NCBI RefSeq assembly: GCF_004362055.1
Contig: NZ_SNXB01000003.1
Location: forward strand, 186,001-250,000
Direction of reading: 5' to 3'
Source of the DNA: Flavobacterium sp. 245
GTDB taxonomy: Bacteria > Bacteroidota > Bacteroidia > Flavobacteriales > Flavobacteriaceae
Length of the DNA stretch: 64,000 nucleotides
Made by a program: the position numbers and the translations under genes. The notes under the pieces are model-generated. The model saw nothing but the letters and a program-made list of their open reading frames with translations. It was not told where the DNA came from and made no database searches. Shown one piece after another: positions 26,470-35,847 of this stretch (the stretch's first letter is position 1; each line of letters opens with the position of its first letter).

Positions 26470-27879
26470 ATGAGCAAATTTGATTTTGGAATTGTAGGAC
26501 TCGGTGTAATGGGCCGCAACCTACTTTTAAATATCGCCAGCCATAACTTTGCGGCAGCAGGTTTAGACTTAGACACTGAAAAAGTCAACTCTCTTCAACA
26601 AGAAGCAGATGCAGACCAAACCATTGAAGCAACAACAGATGTAAAACATTTTGTTGAACTTATTCAGCAACCAAGAGCGATTATGCTATTAGTTCCTGCC
26701 GGGAAACCGGTTGACAGCGCAATTGCAAGCTTGCTTCCTCATTTAGATAAAGGAGATATTATCATTGACGGCGGAAACACTTATTTTACTGATACTGACA
26801 GAAGATTTTTAGAATTGTCTGAAAAAGGAATTCATTTTTTCGGAATGGGAATTTCTGGCGGTGAAAAAGGAGCTCGTTTCGGTCCTGCTATGATGCCGGG
26901 TGGTGATCAAAAAGCATACGAAAGACTTCGTCCTATTTTTGAAGCGATTGCGGCAAAAGTTGACGGTGAACCTTGCGTAGAATATCTTGGAAACGGATCT
27001 GCTGGAAACTACGTAAAAATGGTCCACAACGGAATTGAATACGGAATCATGCAATTGATATCTGAGATTTATGACTTAATGAAAAGAGGTTATAATCTTG
27101 ATGATACTGCGATTCAAAAAACTTTTGAAGAATGGAACCAAACGCATGATCTTAAGTCGTATTTAGTTGAAATCACTGGAAAAATCCTTAAACAAGAAGA
27201 TGCAGACGGAAGTCTTTTAATCAATAAAATTTCTGATTGGGCAAAATCAAAAGGCACAGGAAAATGGACTTCGCAAAATGCAATGGATTTACAAGTTCCG
27301 GTACCAACGATTGACGCCGCGGTTAACATGCGTGATATGTCTAAAACCAAACCAGAAAGAATTGAAGCTGCTAAAAAACTAGTTTGGAACGCAGATAAAA
27401 CTGATGTAAATACAAGTGAAGCCATTGCTGCATTAAAATCAGCTTTATACTTTTCTATGGTTGTGACTTATGCACAAGGTTTAGCACAGCTTCATACCGC
27501 ATCAAAAGAATACAATTACGGATTAAATCTTGAAACTGTTGCCAAAATTTGGCGTGGTGGCTGTATTATTCGTGCTACTATTTTAGAAGATTTCAGAAAA
27601 GCATTTGTTGCAAAATCAGATTTGCCAAACTTGCTTTTAGATGCTGGAATTGCTTCAAAATTAACTGAGAACCAAGCAGGAATGAGAACTGTGGTTCAAT
27701 TCGCTGTTCAAAAGGGATTGCCAATTTCTGGACTTATGAATTCATTGGCTTATTTTGATGCATACCGATCTGAAAATCTTCCAACAAACCTAATTCAGGC
27801 ACAGCGTGACTTTTTCGGAGCACATACTTACGAACGTACAGATACCGCTGGTGTGTTCCATACACAATGGTCTGAATAA
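26470..27879 (+). CDS. gnd: 6-phosphogluconate dehydrogenase (decarboxylating)
   Basis: Oxidises 6-phosphogluconate to ribulose 5-phosphate and CO2, producing NADPH; third oxidative pentose-phosphate step. The protein has about 469 residues, the normal length. The N-terminal Rossmann motif is GLGVMG (10-15). The signature IIDGGNTYFTDT and the catalytic KMVHNGIEYG are intact. The ATG at 26470 is preferred to a TTG nine bases upstream because it gives the usual N-terminus MSKFDFGIVG. It is the first gene of gnd-zwf-pgl. Twin palindromes upstream may regulate it. Confidence 0.97.
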   Translation: MSKFDFGIVGLGVMGRNLLLNIASHNFAAAGLDLDTEKVNSLQQEADADQTIEATTDVKHFVELIQQPRAIMLLVPAGKPVDSAIASLLPHLDKGDIIIDGGNTYFTDTDRRFLELSEKGIHFFGMGISGGEKGARFGPAMMPGGDQKAYERLRPIFEAIAAKVDGEPCVEYLGNGSAGNYVKMVHNGIEYGIMQLISEIYDLMKRGYNLDDTAIQKTFEEWNQTHDLKSYLVEITGKILKQEDADGSLLINKISDWAKSKGTGKWTSQNAMDLQVPVPTIDAAVNMRDMSKTKPERIEAAKKLVWNADKTDVNTSEAIAALKSALYFSMVVTYAQGLAQLHTASKEYNYGLNLETVAKIWRGGCIIRATILEDFRKAFVAKSDLPNLLLDAGIASKLTENQAGMRTVVQFAVQKGLPISGLMNSLAYFDAYRSENLPTNLIQAQRDFFGAHTYERTDTAGVFHTQWSE

Positions 27880-27908
27880 AAAATTTATAAGCAACACAAC
27901 TACACACA

Positions 27909-29438
27909 ATGAGTAAAATCAAAAATATAAATCCAACAATTATTGTAATTTTTGGAGGAACCGGAGATCTGGCAAAGAGAAAGCTCTTTCCCGCATTTCA
28001 AAATCTGTATCTTGATGGACGTATGTCTGAAAAGTTTCAGATTATTGCTCTTGGACGAGCAGAAAAAACAGATGAAGATTTTCGCAGTTATGTAGCAGAA
28101 AATCTAAATATCTTTTCAAGAAAAAAGGAGATTACTGATCCAGCAACACAAAAATTTCTTTCACACATAACGTATCATAGTCTTGATATTGATAAAGAAG
28201 AATCGTATCTGGGTTTAAATGAAAAGATCAACGGTTTTGATCTGGCTTTTGGAGAACGTGCCAATCGTCTTTTCTATCTTTCGATTACGCCTTCTTTTAT
28301 TACGACGATTTCGAACAATATCAAAAAAATCGGACTTGCAGCGAATCCTAAACAAGACCGCATTATTATTGAAAAGCCTTTTGGTTACGATAAAACTTCG
28401 GCGATTGCATTAAATGAAATGCTTTCGCAGACTTTTAAAGAAGAACAGATTTACAGAATCGATCATTATTTAGGTAAAGAAACGGTGCAAAATATTCTTG
28501 CTTTCCGTTTTGGGAATTCGATGTTTGAACCTTTATGGAGCCGTAACTTTATTGATTTTGTCCAAATTACAGTAGCCGAAGAAGTTGGTGTTGAAGAACG
28601 CGGCGGTTTTTATGAAGGCGTTGGTGCTCTGAAAGATATGATTCAGAATCATTTGCTTCAGATATTATGCATGACGGCAATGGAAGCGCCTGCATCATTA
28701 AATGCTGATGATATTCGAAACCGTAAAGCCGATGTTTTAAAATCAATTCGTCGTATTAAACCCGATGAAGTAGATCATTATATTGTTAGAGGTCAATATG
28801 ATGCAGGTGAAATAAAAGGAACTCCGGTTCCTGGATATCGCCAAGATAAAGGAATTGCGCCAGATTCTAACACCGAAACGTATGTGGCAATGAAAATATA
28901 TCTGGACAACTGGAGATGGCAGGGAATCCCGTTCTACTTGCGTACCGGAAAAAGAATGGAGGAAAAACAGTCTTCAATTATTATTCAGTTTAAGCCAGTA
29001 CCGCATTCCTCATTTTCTTATGGAAAAGAAGGAATGACACCAAACAGACTGATTATCAACATTCAGCCTGCAATGGATATTAAACTGCAGTTTATGACCA
29101 AAAAACCGGGGCTTTCACTTTCATTACGACCAGCCGAAATGATTTTTGATTATTTTGCCTGTTCAACAATGTCGCCAGAAGCTTACGAAACATTAATTGC
29201 TGACGCTTTGGCTGGAGATCCTACGTTGTTTATGCGTTGGGATCAGGTAGAACAAGCGTGGGACGCAATTGATACCATTCAGCAAGTGTGGAAAACGACA
29301 GCTCCAACCAATTTTCCAAATTACAAAGCAGGAAGCTGGGGCCCAGAAGAAGCCGATGAATTGTTAGCGCGCCAAGGGCACAAATGGATTCCGAATACAC
29401 AAACAAAACAAGAAGTTTTAGATGATACAGATTTATAA
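27909..29438 (+). CDS. zwf: Glucose-6-phosphate 1-dehydrogenase
   Basis: Oxidises glucose 6-phosphate to 6-phosphogluconolactone with NADP+, the first pentose-phosphate step. The 509-residue protein is of full length. It has the dinucleotide motif IFGGTGDLAKRKL near the N-terminus and the active-site signature RIDHYLGKE. Later landmarks include FYLRTGKRM. It follows gnd by 29 bp and overlaps pgl by 17 bp, so the three enzymes are produced together. Confidence 0.98.
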   Translation: MSKIKNINPTIIVIFGGTGDLAKRKLFPAFQNLYLDGRMSEKFQIIALGRAEKTDEDFRSYVAENLNIFSRKKEITDPATQKFLSHITYHSLDIDKEESYLGLNEKINGFDLAFGERANRLFYLSITPSFITTISNNIKKIGLAANPKQDRIIIEKPFGYDKTSAIALNEMLSQTFKEEQIYRIDHYLGKETVQNILAFRFGNSMFEPLWSRNFIDFVQITVAEEVGVEERGGFYEGVGALKDMIQNHLLQILCMTAMEAPASLNADDIRNRKADVLKSIRRIKPDEVDHYIVRGQYDAGEIKGTPVPGYRQDKGIAPDSNTETYVAMKIYLDNWRWQGIPFYLRTGKRMEEKQSSIIIQFKPVPHSSFSYGKEGMTPNRLIINIQPAMDIKLQFMTKKPGLSLSLRPAEMIFDYFACSTMSPEAYETLIADALAGDPTLFMRWDQVEQAWDAIDTIQQVWKTTAPTNFPNYKAGSWGPEEADELLARQGHKWIPNTQTKQEVLDDTDL

Positions 29439-30138
29439 TAATACAGAAGAAATTAATATTGCTGCCACCAATATATTTGTTGAAGCAGCGCAGAAAGCAA
29501 TTGCCGAAAAAGGCAAATTTACTGCTGTGCTTACCGGAGGTTCTTCGCCTGCAGGGATTTACAAATTATTAGCTTCTGATGTTTACAAAACTAAAATAGA
29601 CTGGAGCAAAGTTTTCATATTTTGGGGTGACGAAAGATGGGTGCCTCTTAATGATGATTTGAGTAATGCAAAAATGTCGTACAGCACTTTATTAAGCCAC
29701 GTTCCTATTCCGCAGGAAAATATATTCGAAATGTATAAAGATGGTGTTACACCAGAAGATTATGCAGTTGAATATGAGAAATCTATTAAAACTGTTTTGG
29801 GTGAAGAAGGCAAATTTGACCTTATTTTATTAGGTATGGGAGATGACGGACACACGGCTTCTCTTTTCCCTGGTGAAGCGGTTTTAGAAGAACAAAACAA
29901 ATGGGTTGACGCTTATTACTTAGCGCCTCAAAAAATGCACCGTATTACGCTTACTGCGCCATTAATCAACAAGGCAGAAAAGATTGTTGTTGTGGCTTTT
30001 GGCGAGAAGAAAATTAACGCTTTGAAAGAAGTTACAACTGGAGCATGCAATCCAACATTATATCCAATGCAATTGATTAAACCAGTTTCTGGTGAATTAT
30101 TATTTTTGGTTGATAAAGTTGCTGCGGGAACTAATTAA
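29422..30138 (+). CDS. pgl: 6-phosphogluconolactonase
   Basis: Hydrolyses 6-phosphogluconolactone, linking zwf and gnd products. The 238-residue protein is of the SugarP_isomerase/DevB type, with LTGGSSPAGIYKLL near the start, FWGDERWVP in the middle and LGMGDDGHTASLFPG, which holds the catalytic region. The overlapping start within zwf is typical. The operon ends with the terminator at 30161. Confidence 0.97.
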   Translation: MIQIYNNTEEINIAATNIFVEAAQKAIAEKGKFTAVLTGGSSPAGIYKLLASDVYKTKIDWSKVFIFWGDERWVPLNDDLSNAKMSYSTLLSHVPIPQENIFEMYKDGVTPEDYAVEYEKSIKTVLGEEGKFDLILLGMGDDGHTASLFPGEAVLEEQNKWVDAYYLAPQKMHRITLTAPLINKAEKIVVVAFGEKKINALKEVTTGACNPTLYPMQLIKPVSGELLFLVDKVAAGTN

Positions 30139-30160
30139 GAAATCATTTTATACCGATAGT

Positions 30161-30196
30161 AAAAGGTTTATGCTGAAAAGTATAAACCTTTTTTTG
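30161..30196 (+). terminator. Terminator after the pentose-phosphate operon
   Basis: AAAAGGTTTAT (30161-30171) pairs with ATAAACCTTTT around a ten-base loop and is followed by more T residues. It lies 22 bp after the pgl stop codon. Confidence 0.85.
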
Positions 30197-30381
30197 TTGC
30201 AATCTAGTTTTTATAAATTAAAAAAAAACACAAAACACTGAAAAGCAATTATTTAGAAAAACATATCTCTTTTTTTTATAATTTTACTTAAGAGACTCAT
30301 CTTCAATTTGATAAATTATTGAACCGAGTTTTATTCCCCAAGCTTTTACACGGATTATATAACTGCAAATATTTTTTTGAG

Positions 30382-32106
30382 ATGAAATATAATTACTTAT
30401 TCATTGCTGTTTTTCTTCTTTTTGCCTGCAATAAAAATAAAAATGCAGCAACTGAATCTGTAAAAGTTAGCGCCAATCAAGGATGTTATATGCCTAAAAC
30501 AACAGATAAAGATTGGTACACAGAAAATAAAAAAGCACCAAAATTTAAAGGTCTTGATGGGGTCAATTTTAAAATTTCAACTAAAAATCAAGAGGTTCAA
30601 GAATACTTTAATCAAGGAATGATGTTGGCGTATGGCTTTAATCATGCCGAAGCAGCAAGATCATTTTACGAAGCTACCCGTTTAGATCCTGATTGTGCTA
30701 TGGCGTATTGGGGCTTTGCTTATGTTTTAGGTCCTAATTATAACGGCGGAATGGAAGAGGATAATTTTCAAAGAGCCTATGATGCAGCACAAAAAGCAAA
30801 AAAACTTTCGGTGAACTGCACTCCAAAAGAAGTTGCATTGATTGACGCCTTAACAGTTCGATATGCGGCAAAACCACCTACTGACCGAAAACCCTTAGAT
30901 AGTGCTTATGCTGCAGCTATGAAAAAAGTGTACATCAATTTTTCATCAGATCCTGATATTGGTGCGCTTTATGCCGAATCACTTATGAATCTTCATCCGT
31001 GGGATTTGTATGAAAAAGACACTGAAAAACCAAAAAAATGGACCCCACAGATATTAAGCGTTTTAAACGAATTAATTAAAAAAAATCCAAAACATCCTGG
31101 CGCACATCATTTTTTAGTGCATGCTGAAGAAGCGTCAGCACATCCTGAAAATGCGCTGAAAAGTGCAAAATTATTAGAAACTTTGGTTCCGGGATCTGGG
31201 CATTTAGTTCATATGCCATCGCATATTTACATTCGCACAGGCGATTATCATCAAGGTTCTCTTTCAAACATTGAAGCCATAAAAATTGACAGTCTTTATA
31301 CAACAGTGTGCCATGCGCAGGGCGCTTATCCTCTAGCCTATTATCCACATAATTATCATTTTTTAACGGCAACGGCAGCATTGGAAGGGAATTCAAAATT
31401 AGCTTGGAAATCGGCACAAAAACTTCAAGAACATATTTCAACTCAAATTATGCGCGAACCCGGCTGGGGCACGCTGCAGCATTATTATACTATTCCTTAT
31501 TATATCGCTGTAAAATTCTCGATGTGGGAAAATGTTATGGCGCTTCCAAAACCTGACGAAGATCTTGTTTATCCAAATGCGATTTGGCATTACGCAAGAG
31601 GCATAGCATTTCTTGGAAAAAATGAGTTGAAAAATGCTGAAAAAGAACTTGCCTCGCTGAATGAATTGGCAAAAAATAAAACTTTAAAGGATCTCACCAT
31701 TTGGAATATCAACAGTACGTTCGATCTTGTTCAAATTGCATCAAATGTACTTTCTGCCGGAATTGAATCAAAAAAAAATAATCTAGGCAAGGCCATTATA
31801 CTCTTAAATAAAGCTGTGGAAATTGAAGATCGTTTAAATTACAACGAACCGCCAGATTGGTTTTTCTCCGTAAGACATTATTTAGGAGCTGTATTAATCA
31901 AATCTGGAAAGTACAAAGAAGCTGAAAAAATTTATCTCGAAGATTTAGAAACGTTGCCAAAAAACGGTTGGGCTCTAATTGGTCTTTATAATGCTTTACA
32001 GCATCAGAAAAAAGCAACCGAAGCGTTGAAAATTAAAACTGCTTTTGATAATTCCTGGAAGTTTGCTGACATAAAAATTAAATCATCATCAACTATTGTT
32101 GATTAA
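30382..32106 (+). CDS. TPR-repeat lipoprotein
   Basis: A lipoprotein of about 574 residues made of tetratricopeptide helices. The signal peptide MKYNYLFIAVFLLFAC ends in a lipobox. The start at 30382 gives a clean signal peptide, whereas the upstream TTG at 30319 would bury it. Recognisable TPR units include YFNQGMMLAYGFNHAEAARS and PDCAMAYWGFAYVLGP near the start and others at the end (YKEAEKIYLEDLETLPKNGW). Conserved His/Pro segments (HPGAHHFLVHAEEAS, VHMPSHIYIRTGDY) are typical of this widespread, uncharacterised family. Role unknown; probably a periplasmic scaffold. Confidence 0.85.
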   Translation: MKYNYLFIAVFLLFACNKNKNAATESVKVSANQGCYMPKTTDKDWYTENKKAPKFKGLDGVNFKISTKNQEVQEYFNQGMMLAYGFNHAEAARSFYEATRLDPDCAMAYWGFAYVLGPNYNGGMEEDNFQRAYDAAQKAKKLSVNCTPKEVALIDALTVRYAAKPPTDRKPLDSAYAAAMKKVYINFSSDPDIGALYAESLMNLHPWDLYEKDTEKPKKWTPQILSVLNELIKKNPKHPGAHHFLVHAEEASAHPENALKSAKLLETLVPGSGHLVHMPSHIYIRTGDYHQGSLSNIEAIKIDSLYTTVCHAQGAYPLAYYPHNYHFLTATAALEGNSKLAWKSAQKLQEHISTQIMREPGWGTLQHYYTIPYYIAVKFSMWENVMALPKPDEDLVYPNAIWHYARGIAFLGKNELKNAEKELASLNELAKNKTLKDLTIWNINSTFDLVQIASNVLSAGIESKKNNLGKAIILLNKAVEIEDRLNYNEPPDWFFSVRHYLGAVLIKSGKYKEAEKIYLEDLETLPKNGWALIGLYNALQHQKKATEALKIKTAFDNSWKFADIKIKSSSTIVD

Positions 32107-32150
32107 AACTGATTTGATGAATATAAAAAGTTTAGCTAAATTTACTTCAT

Positions 32151-32726
32151 ATGGAAGAACTAAAAAAACATATTGAAGCGATTACGCCATTAACAGATGA
32201 AGAATTTGAATACATTAAAACATTCTTCAAAGAGAAAAAAGTAAAAAAACATCAATATCTTCTTCAAGATGGCGATAAGGTTACTTCAGAATATTGGATT
32301 ATAAAAGGTATTTTTCGCGCCTTTTATATCGATAAAGACGGAAAAGAACATATTCTGCAATTTGCATTAGAAAATTGGTGGCTGTCAGATTACAATGCTT
32401 TTTTTAATCAGACAGACTCTAACATAAATATCATTTGTATGGAAGATGCTGCAATATTATCGCTTTCACTTTCTGCTCGGGAGCAATTAGCTTCGGAGTT
32501 TCATAAAATGGAACATTTCTTCAGAATGAAATTGACCAGCGGTTATGCAGCGCAACAAAGACGAATTATTTCACTTCTTTCAAATAATCCGAAGAAACGA
32601 TATGAAGAATTTGCAAATCTGTATCCGAATATTATGCAAAAAATTCCAAAAAAATATATAGCCGAATATCTAGGTGTTAGCCGGGAAACCTTAAGCCGTC
32701 TATACTCTAATACTAGCCGAGATTAA
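32151..32726 (+). CDS. Crp/Fnr-family transcription regulator A
   Basis: A 191-residue one-component regulator. An N-terminal cyclic-nucleotide-binding-type beta roll (about 25-115) lacks the cysteines of oxygen-sensing Fnr. A C-terminal helix-turn-helix reads IPKKYIAEYLGVSRETLSRL. It lies 44 bp after the TPR gene and just before an FNR-type operator with promoter (32790-32837), which makes it a likely regulator of the ABM/PfpI/ene-reductase genes. It is of the same length as regulator B at 35848-36423 but diverged in the ligand domain. Confidence 0.9.
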   Translation: MEELKKHIEAITPLTDEEFEYIKTFFKEKKVKKHQYLLQDGDKVTSEYWIIKGIFRAFYIDKDGKEHILQFALENWWLSDYNAFFNQTDSNINIICMEDAAILSLSLSAREQLASEFHKMEHFFRMKLTSGYAAQQRRIISLLSNNPKKRYEEFANLYPNIMQKIPKKYIAEYLGVSRETLSRLYSNTSRD

Positions 32727-32735
32727 CAAAACCTC

Positions 32736-32763
32736 AAGCGTGATTTTTATCGCGCTTTTTTTA
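32736..32763 (+). terminator. Terminator after Crp/Fnr gene A
   Basis: AAGCGTGAT pairs with ATCGCGCTT (one wobble pair) around TTTT, followed by a T run. It separates the regulator gene from the downstream promoter. Confidence 0.8.
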
Positions 32764-32789
32764 TGCCTTTATTTCTGCAACTAAAATCA

Positions 32790-32837
32790 TTCTTAACCAA
32801 AGTCAATGATTTTAAAGCTGTTCCAAATCTAACTTTG
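32790..32837 (+). promoter_or_regulatory. Promoter with FNR-type site, copy 1
   Basis: TTCTTAACCAAAGTCAA (32790-32806) lies 40 bp (start to start) before the -7 box TAACTTTG (32830-32837), which fits the Bacteroidota consensus TAnnTTTG. Inside is TTAAC-N4-GTCAA, of the same form as FNR boxes (TTGAT-N4-ATCAA). Its centre would lie near -42 from the start point, the class II activator position. No good -33 box is seen, as expected for an activated promoter. The same element with the same spacing occurs at 36509-36556. Confidence 0.75.
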
Positions 32838-32900
32838 CCCCATAATCAACCACGTAAGCGCTTTTAAATAAGATTAATCGAATCCATTTATAAAGCCTTT

Positions 32901-32930
32901 TTAAAAGTGTGATTCAAATCACACTTTTAA
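32901..32930. promoter_or_regulatory. Perfect 30-bp palindrome containing a CRP-type site
   Basis: Two perfectly matching 14-base arms around CA. The core TGTGATTCAAATCACA (32908-32923) matches the form TGTGA-N6-TCACA bound by CRP-type proteins. It lies between the promoter at 32830 and the ABM gene at 33054, so it could be a repressor site, an operator for a second promoter or an RNA hairpin in the leader. The whole gap 32727-33053 holds only this, the promoter and the terminator. Confidence 0.6.
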
Positions 32931-33053
32931 AGTGAGTTTGGTCAACCCTCAGGTTTTAAACTTGACGGAAATTTGTCTCAGATGTAAAGCTTATTATTTC
33001 GCTCAAAAATTTATTTAACTGAAAACATTCAAATAATTAAAAAAATAAGAATC

Positions 33054-33824
33054 ATGAAAACAACTGCTTTTAAATCCATTAACAAAAAAATTATTGCCTC
33101 GATAAATGTGCTTTTACTTATAACAGCCACCGTTAAAGCTCAAAATTCAATACCTGTAAAGACAAAAACTTTGAACGAAACGGTTTCAAAAATGACGATG
33201 TATGAAGTAAAAGAAGGAGAAGTGACTCAATTTCAAAAAATACTTTCAGATTACGTAGCAAATGCAATCGCTTCAAAAGAAAATATCATGGCCGAAGCTT
33301 TTTACGAAGAAAAAAAACCAACTATTTTATGGCTGATTGAAAGATGGAACAACAAAAAAGAATTAGAAAAATTCAGTAAAAAAGAAGAAGCGAAATTAGC
33401 ACAAACATTGGCCGGAAAATCGCTTTTAAAGTCTGCTAAAACGTATTATGTAAAGGATCTTGAACCATTAACTAAAGAGCAATGGAGAAAAACTTCTAAA
33501 AAAGAGGACAATCAGCTTGTGATCATGTTGTTTGTTGATGCTAAAAAAGGAACACAACAAAACTTTAAAGATACCTATCATATTGCAATGCCGCAGTTTC
33601 GTAGTGAACCAGGAGTTGTGACTTATCAACTTTCTGAAATTGAAGGCAATGACACACAATTTGTAACCTATGAAAAGTTTAGAAGCAACGAAGCTTTTCA
33701 GTATCATCTCAATTTCCCTCCAATTAAACCGGTAATCGAATATTTAGAAACAAGCATAAAAAATCCGCCTTTTCAAAATGGATTGCATAATCTAATTGAA
33801 TTTGCACCACTAACAAGAGAATAA
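33054..33824 (+). CDS. Exported ABM-domain monooxygenase-like protein
   Basis: A 256-residue protein with a signal peptide (cleavage likely after TATVKA) and two ABM (antibiotic biosynthesis monooxygenase/YgiN-like) ferredoxin-like domains, about 45-130 and 150-245. Proteins of this type act on quinones or other aromatics without cofactor; the substrate here is unknown. It is the first gene of a three-gene run with the DJ-1/PfpI and ene-reductase genes. The run is preceded by an FNR-type promoter and a CRP-like palindrome. Export of an ABM protein is less usual than a cytosolic one. Confidence 0.8.
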   Translation: MKTTAFKSINKKIIASINVLLLITATVKAQNSIPVKTKTLNETVSKMTMYEVKEGEVTQFQKILSDYVANAIASKENIMAEAFYEEKKPTILWLIERWNNKKELEKFSKKEEAKLAQTLAGKSLLKSAKTYYVKDLEPLTKEQWRKTSKKEDNQLVIMLFVDAKKGTQQNFKDTYHIAMPQFRSEPGVVTYQLSEIEGNDTQFVTYEKFRSNEAFQYHLNFPPIKPVIEYLETSIKNPPFQNGLHNLIEFAPLTRE

Positions 33825-33879
33825 TCCAAAGAATTTCATTCGAAAAAAACAATTATAAATATTTTAAAAATTAGAAATT

Positions 33880-34665
33880 ATGAAAAATTTAAAACAAGTT
33901 ATCGCAGCAGGTTTAGTTGGCACAGCATTAAGTGCAGATGCTCAGATGAATCATGAACTGAGTGTAATGAATCAATTAGCAACCCCTTCACATGTGTCTG
34001 TTATGCCGGTTTCTCAGTTGCTAAACGCACCAGGAAATGAGGCTTTGAGAGATTTCTTTTTTACTCCTGTAAAAGACAAAACCGTATTAAAAGGTAAAAA
34101 AATCGCTGTACTTGCTGCAGATGGTTTTGAGGAAATTGAATTAACTGGTCCGGTTTGGTATTTTAGAGAACTTGGCGCTCAGGTTGATATTATTGCTCCA
34201 AAATTTAATCCAGCACCAGCAAGATATGGCTTAAGTACTCCCGAAATGGCAAAAACGCATATAATGGCAATTCAATATTTACAGCCTGTTGGGTGGATTA
34301 AATTTGACCGTACTGCTGACCAAATAAAAGTAAGCGACTATGATGCTGTATTTATTCCCGGAGGTGCATGGAATCCAGATAATCTTCGCTACGACAAAGA
34401 TATTATCAAATTCATTCAGGATTTCAATAAATCAGGTAAACTAATTGCGGCTATTTGTCACGCTCCAGTGGTCTTAGCTTCTGCAGACATTCTTAAAGGC
34501 CGAAAACTTACAGGATATTGGAACATTCAAATTGATCTTAAAAATGCAGGTGGCATCGTTTCTGACCAGCCTGTAGTAGTGGATGCCAACATTATTACAA
34601 GCAGACATCCAATTGATGTTGCTGATTTTTCAAGAGCGGTAGAAAGCTGGCTGGCTAAAAAATAA
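33880..34665 (+). CDS. Exported DJ-1/PfpI-family protein
   Basis: A 261-residue class I glutamine amidotransferase-like protein. After a probable signal peptide (cleavage near LSADA-Q), the domain shows VLAADGFEEIELTGP with the family Glu, and the nucleophile elbow AAICHAP with its Cys. A conserved DAVFIPGGAWNPDNLR precedes it. Family members act as glyoxalases, deglycases or chaperones in the cytosol; an exported form is uncommon. It follows the ABM gene by 55 bp and is likely co-transcribed. Confidence 0.88.
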   Translation: MKNLKQVIAAGLVGTALSADAQMNHELSVMNQLATPSHVSVMPVSQLLNAPGNEALRDFFFTPVKDKTVLKGKKIAVLAADGFEEIELTGPVWYFRELGAQVDIIAPKFNPAPARYGLSTPEMAKTHIMAIQYLQPVGWIKFDRTADQIKVSDYDAVFIPGGAWNPDNLRYDKDIIKFIQDFNKSGKLIAAICHAPVVLASADILKGRKLTGYWNIQIDLKNAGGIVSDQPVVVDANIITSRHPIDVADFSRAVESWLAKK

Positions 34666-34679
34666 TTATTCTAAAAATA

Positions 34680-34712
34680 GATAACGGAAACTCCAATTCA
34701 GTTTCCGTTATC
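34680..34712. terminator. Strong hairpin between the PfpI and ene-reductase genes
   Basis: GATAACGGAAACT (34680-34692) and AGTTTCCGTTATC (34700-34712) pair perfectly. The plus strand has no T run after it; the minus strand has a short one. It may act as a partial terminator, an mRNA-stabilising stem or a processing site that lowers ene-reductase expression. Confidence 0.5.
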
Positions 34713-34736
34713 AAACAAAACGCAACTTATAAAATA

Positions 34737-35846
34737 ATGAAAACAAATATTTTTGAACCTGTTTCTTTAGGTTCCTTAAAACTAAAAAACCGCATTTCAA
34801 TGGCTCCAATGACAAGAGCAAGAAATGCTGACGGAATTCCGAATAATGACAATGCAGCATATTATGCACAGCGCGCCGGAGCCGGATTAATTATTACCGA
34901 AGGAACAGCAATTTCTGACACTGCAAAAGGTGTACTTTATATTCCTGGTTTATATACACAAGAACAAATTGAAGGTTGGAAAAAAGTTACTAAAGCAGTA
35001 CACGAAAAAGGAAGTACCATATTTACTCAATTATGGCACGTTGGCCGAGTTTCGCACACATCAAATCAGCCGGGTGGTATTGCTCCAGTTGGTCCTTCAG
35101 ATATTCAAGCAACAAGTTCTTTTGCTTGGGGTTATGATGAAAATGGAAAAGAAGGCCCAGTGATTTCTTCTAAACCAAGAGCGCTTTTAACCTCAGAAGT
35201 TAAACAAATTGTAAAAGACTTTACAAATGCTGCTAAAAATGCCATCAATGCCGATTTTGACGGGGTTGAACTTCATGGAGCTAATGGCTATTTGATCGAA
35301 CAATTTTTAAATCCGTTTGTGAATAATCGTTCTGATGAGTATGGTGGCAGTATTGAAAACAGATCTCGCTTTTTATTAGAAGCTGTTGATGCTGTTATTG
35401 AAGCTGTTGGTCCTGAAAAAACTGCTATCAGACTTACACCGTACGGCGGTTTAGGCGATTTACCACACTATGATGAAATCGAAGCCACTTATCAATATCT
35501 GGCAAAAGAACTTTCGAAACGAAATCTTGCCTATTTACATTTAATGGATCAGCAGTCAAAGGGAAGCCACGCGCTGCCAGATGGATTTCTTGAACGTTTC
35601 CGATCTTGGTATGATGGTGTTATAATTTTGGCAGGAAGTATGGACAGAGAAAAATCTGAAACACTTATTAACGAAGGTATTATTGATATTGCAGGTTTTG
35701 GCGAACCTTTTATCTCAAATCCAGACTTGGTTGAACGTTTAGAAAACAATTGGGAATTGACACCGCCAAACAGAAGTTTACATTATGGCTTGGGAAATCA
35801 CGGCTACACAGATTGGAAAACATATAAAGAACTCGAAATGGCGTAA
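34737..35846 (+). CDS. nemA: Old Yellow Enzyme-family ene-reductase
   Basis: A 369-residue FMN-dependent ene-reductase of the NemA/OYE type, reducing activated C=C bonds of electrophiles such as maleimides or enones with NAD(P)H. Landmarks are RISMAPMTRARNADG at the N-terminus, QLWHVGRVSH, and the active-site pair in DFDGVELHGANGYLIEQFLN. RSDEYGGSIENR follows. It has no signal peptide, unlike its two upstream neighbours. The stop is one base from the end of the convergent Crp/Fnr gene B. nemA is the usual family name; the substrate is not shown. Confidence 0.9.
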   Translation: MKTNIFEPVSLGSLKLKNRISMAPMTRARNADGIPNNDNAAYYAQRAGAGLIITEGTAISDTAKGVLYIPGLYTQEQIEGWKKVTKAVHEKGSTIFTQLWHVGRVSHTSNQPGGIAPVGPSDIQATSSFAWGYDENGKEGPVISSKPRALLTSEVKQIVKDFTNAAKNAINADFDGVELHGANGYLIEQFLNPFVNNRSDEYGGSIENRSRFLLEAVDAVIEAVGPEKTAIRLTPYGGLGDLPHYDEIEATYQYLAKELSKRNLAYLHLMDQQSKGSHALPDGFLERFRSWYDGVIILAGSMDREKSETLINEGIIDIAGFGEPFISNPDLVERLENNWELTPPNRSLHYGLGNHGYTDWKTYKELEMA

Positions 35847-35847
35847 T

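Noticed and set aside
33054-35846. Biosynthetic gene cluster for an aromatic product
   Set aside because: ABM, cupin and ene-reductase genes occur in such clusters, but there is no synthase, ketosynthase or peptide synthetase in the region.
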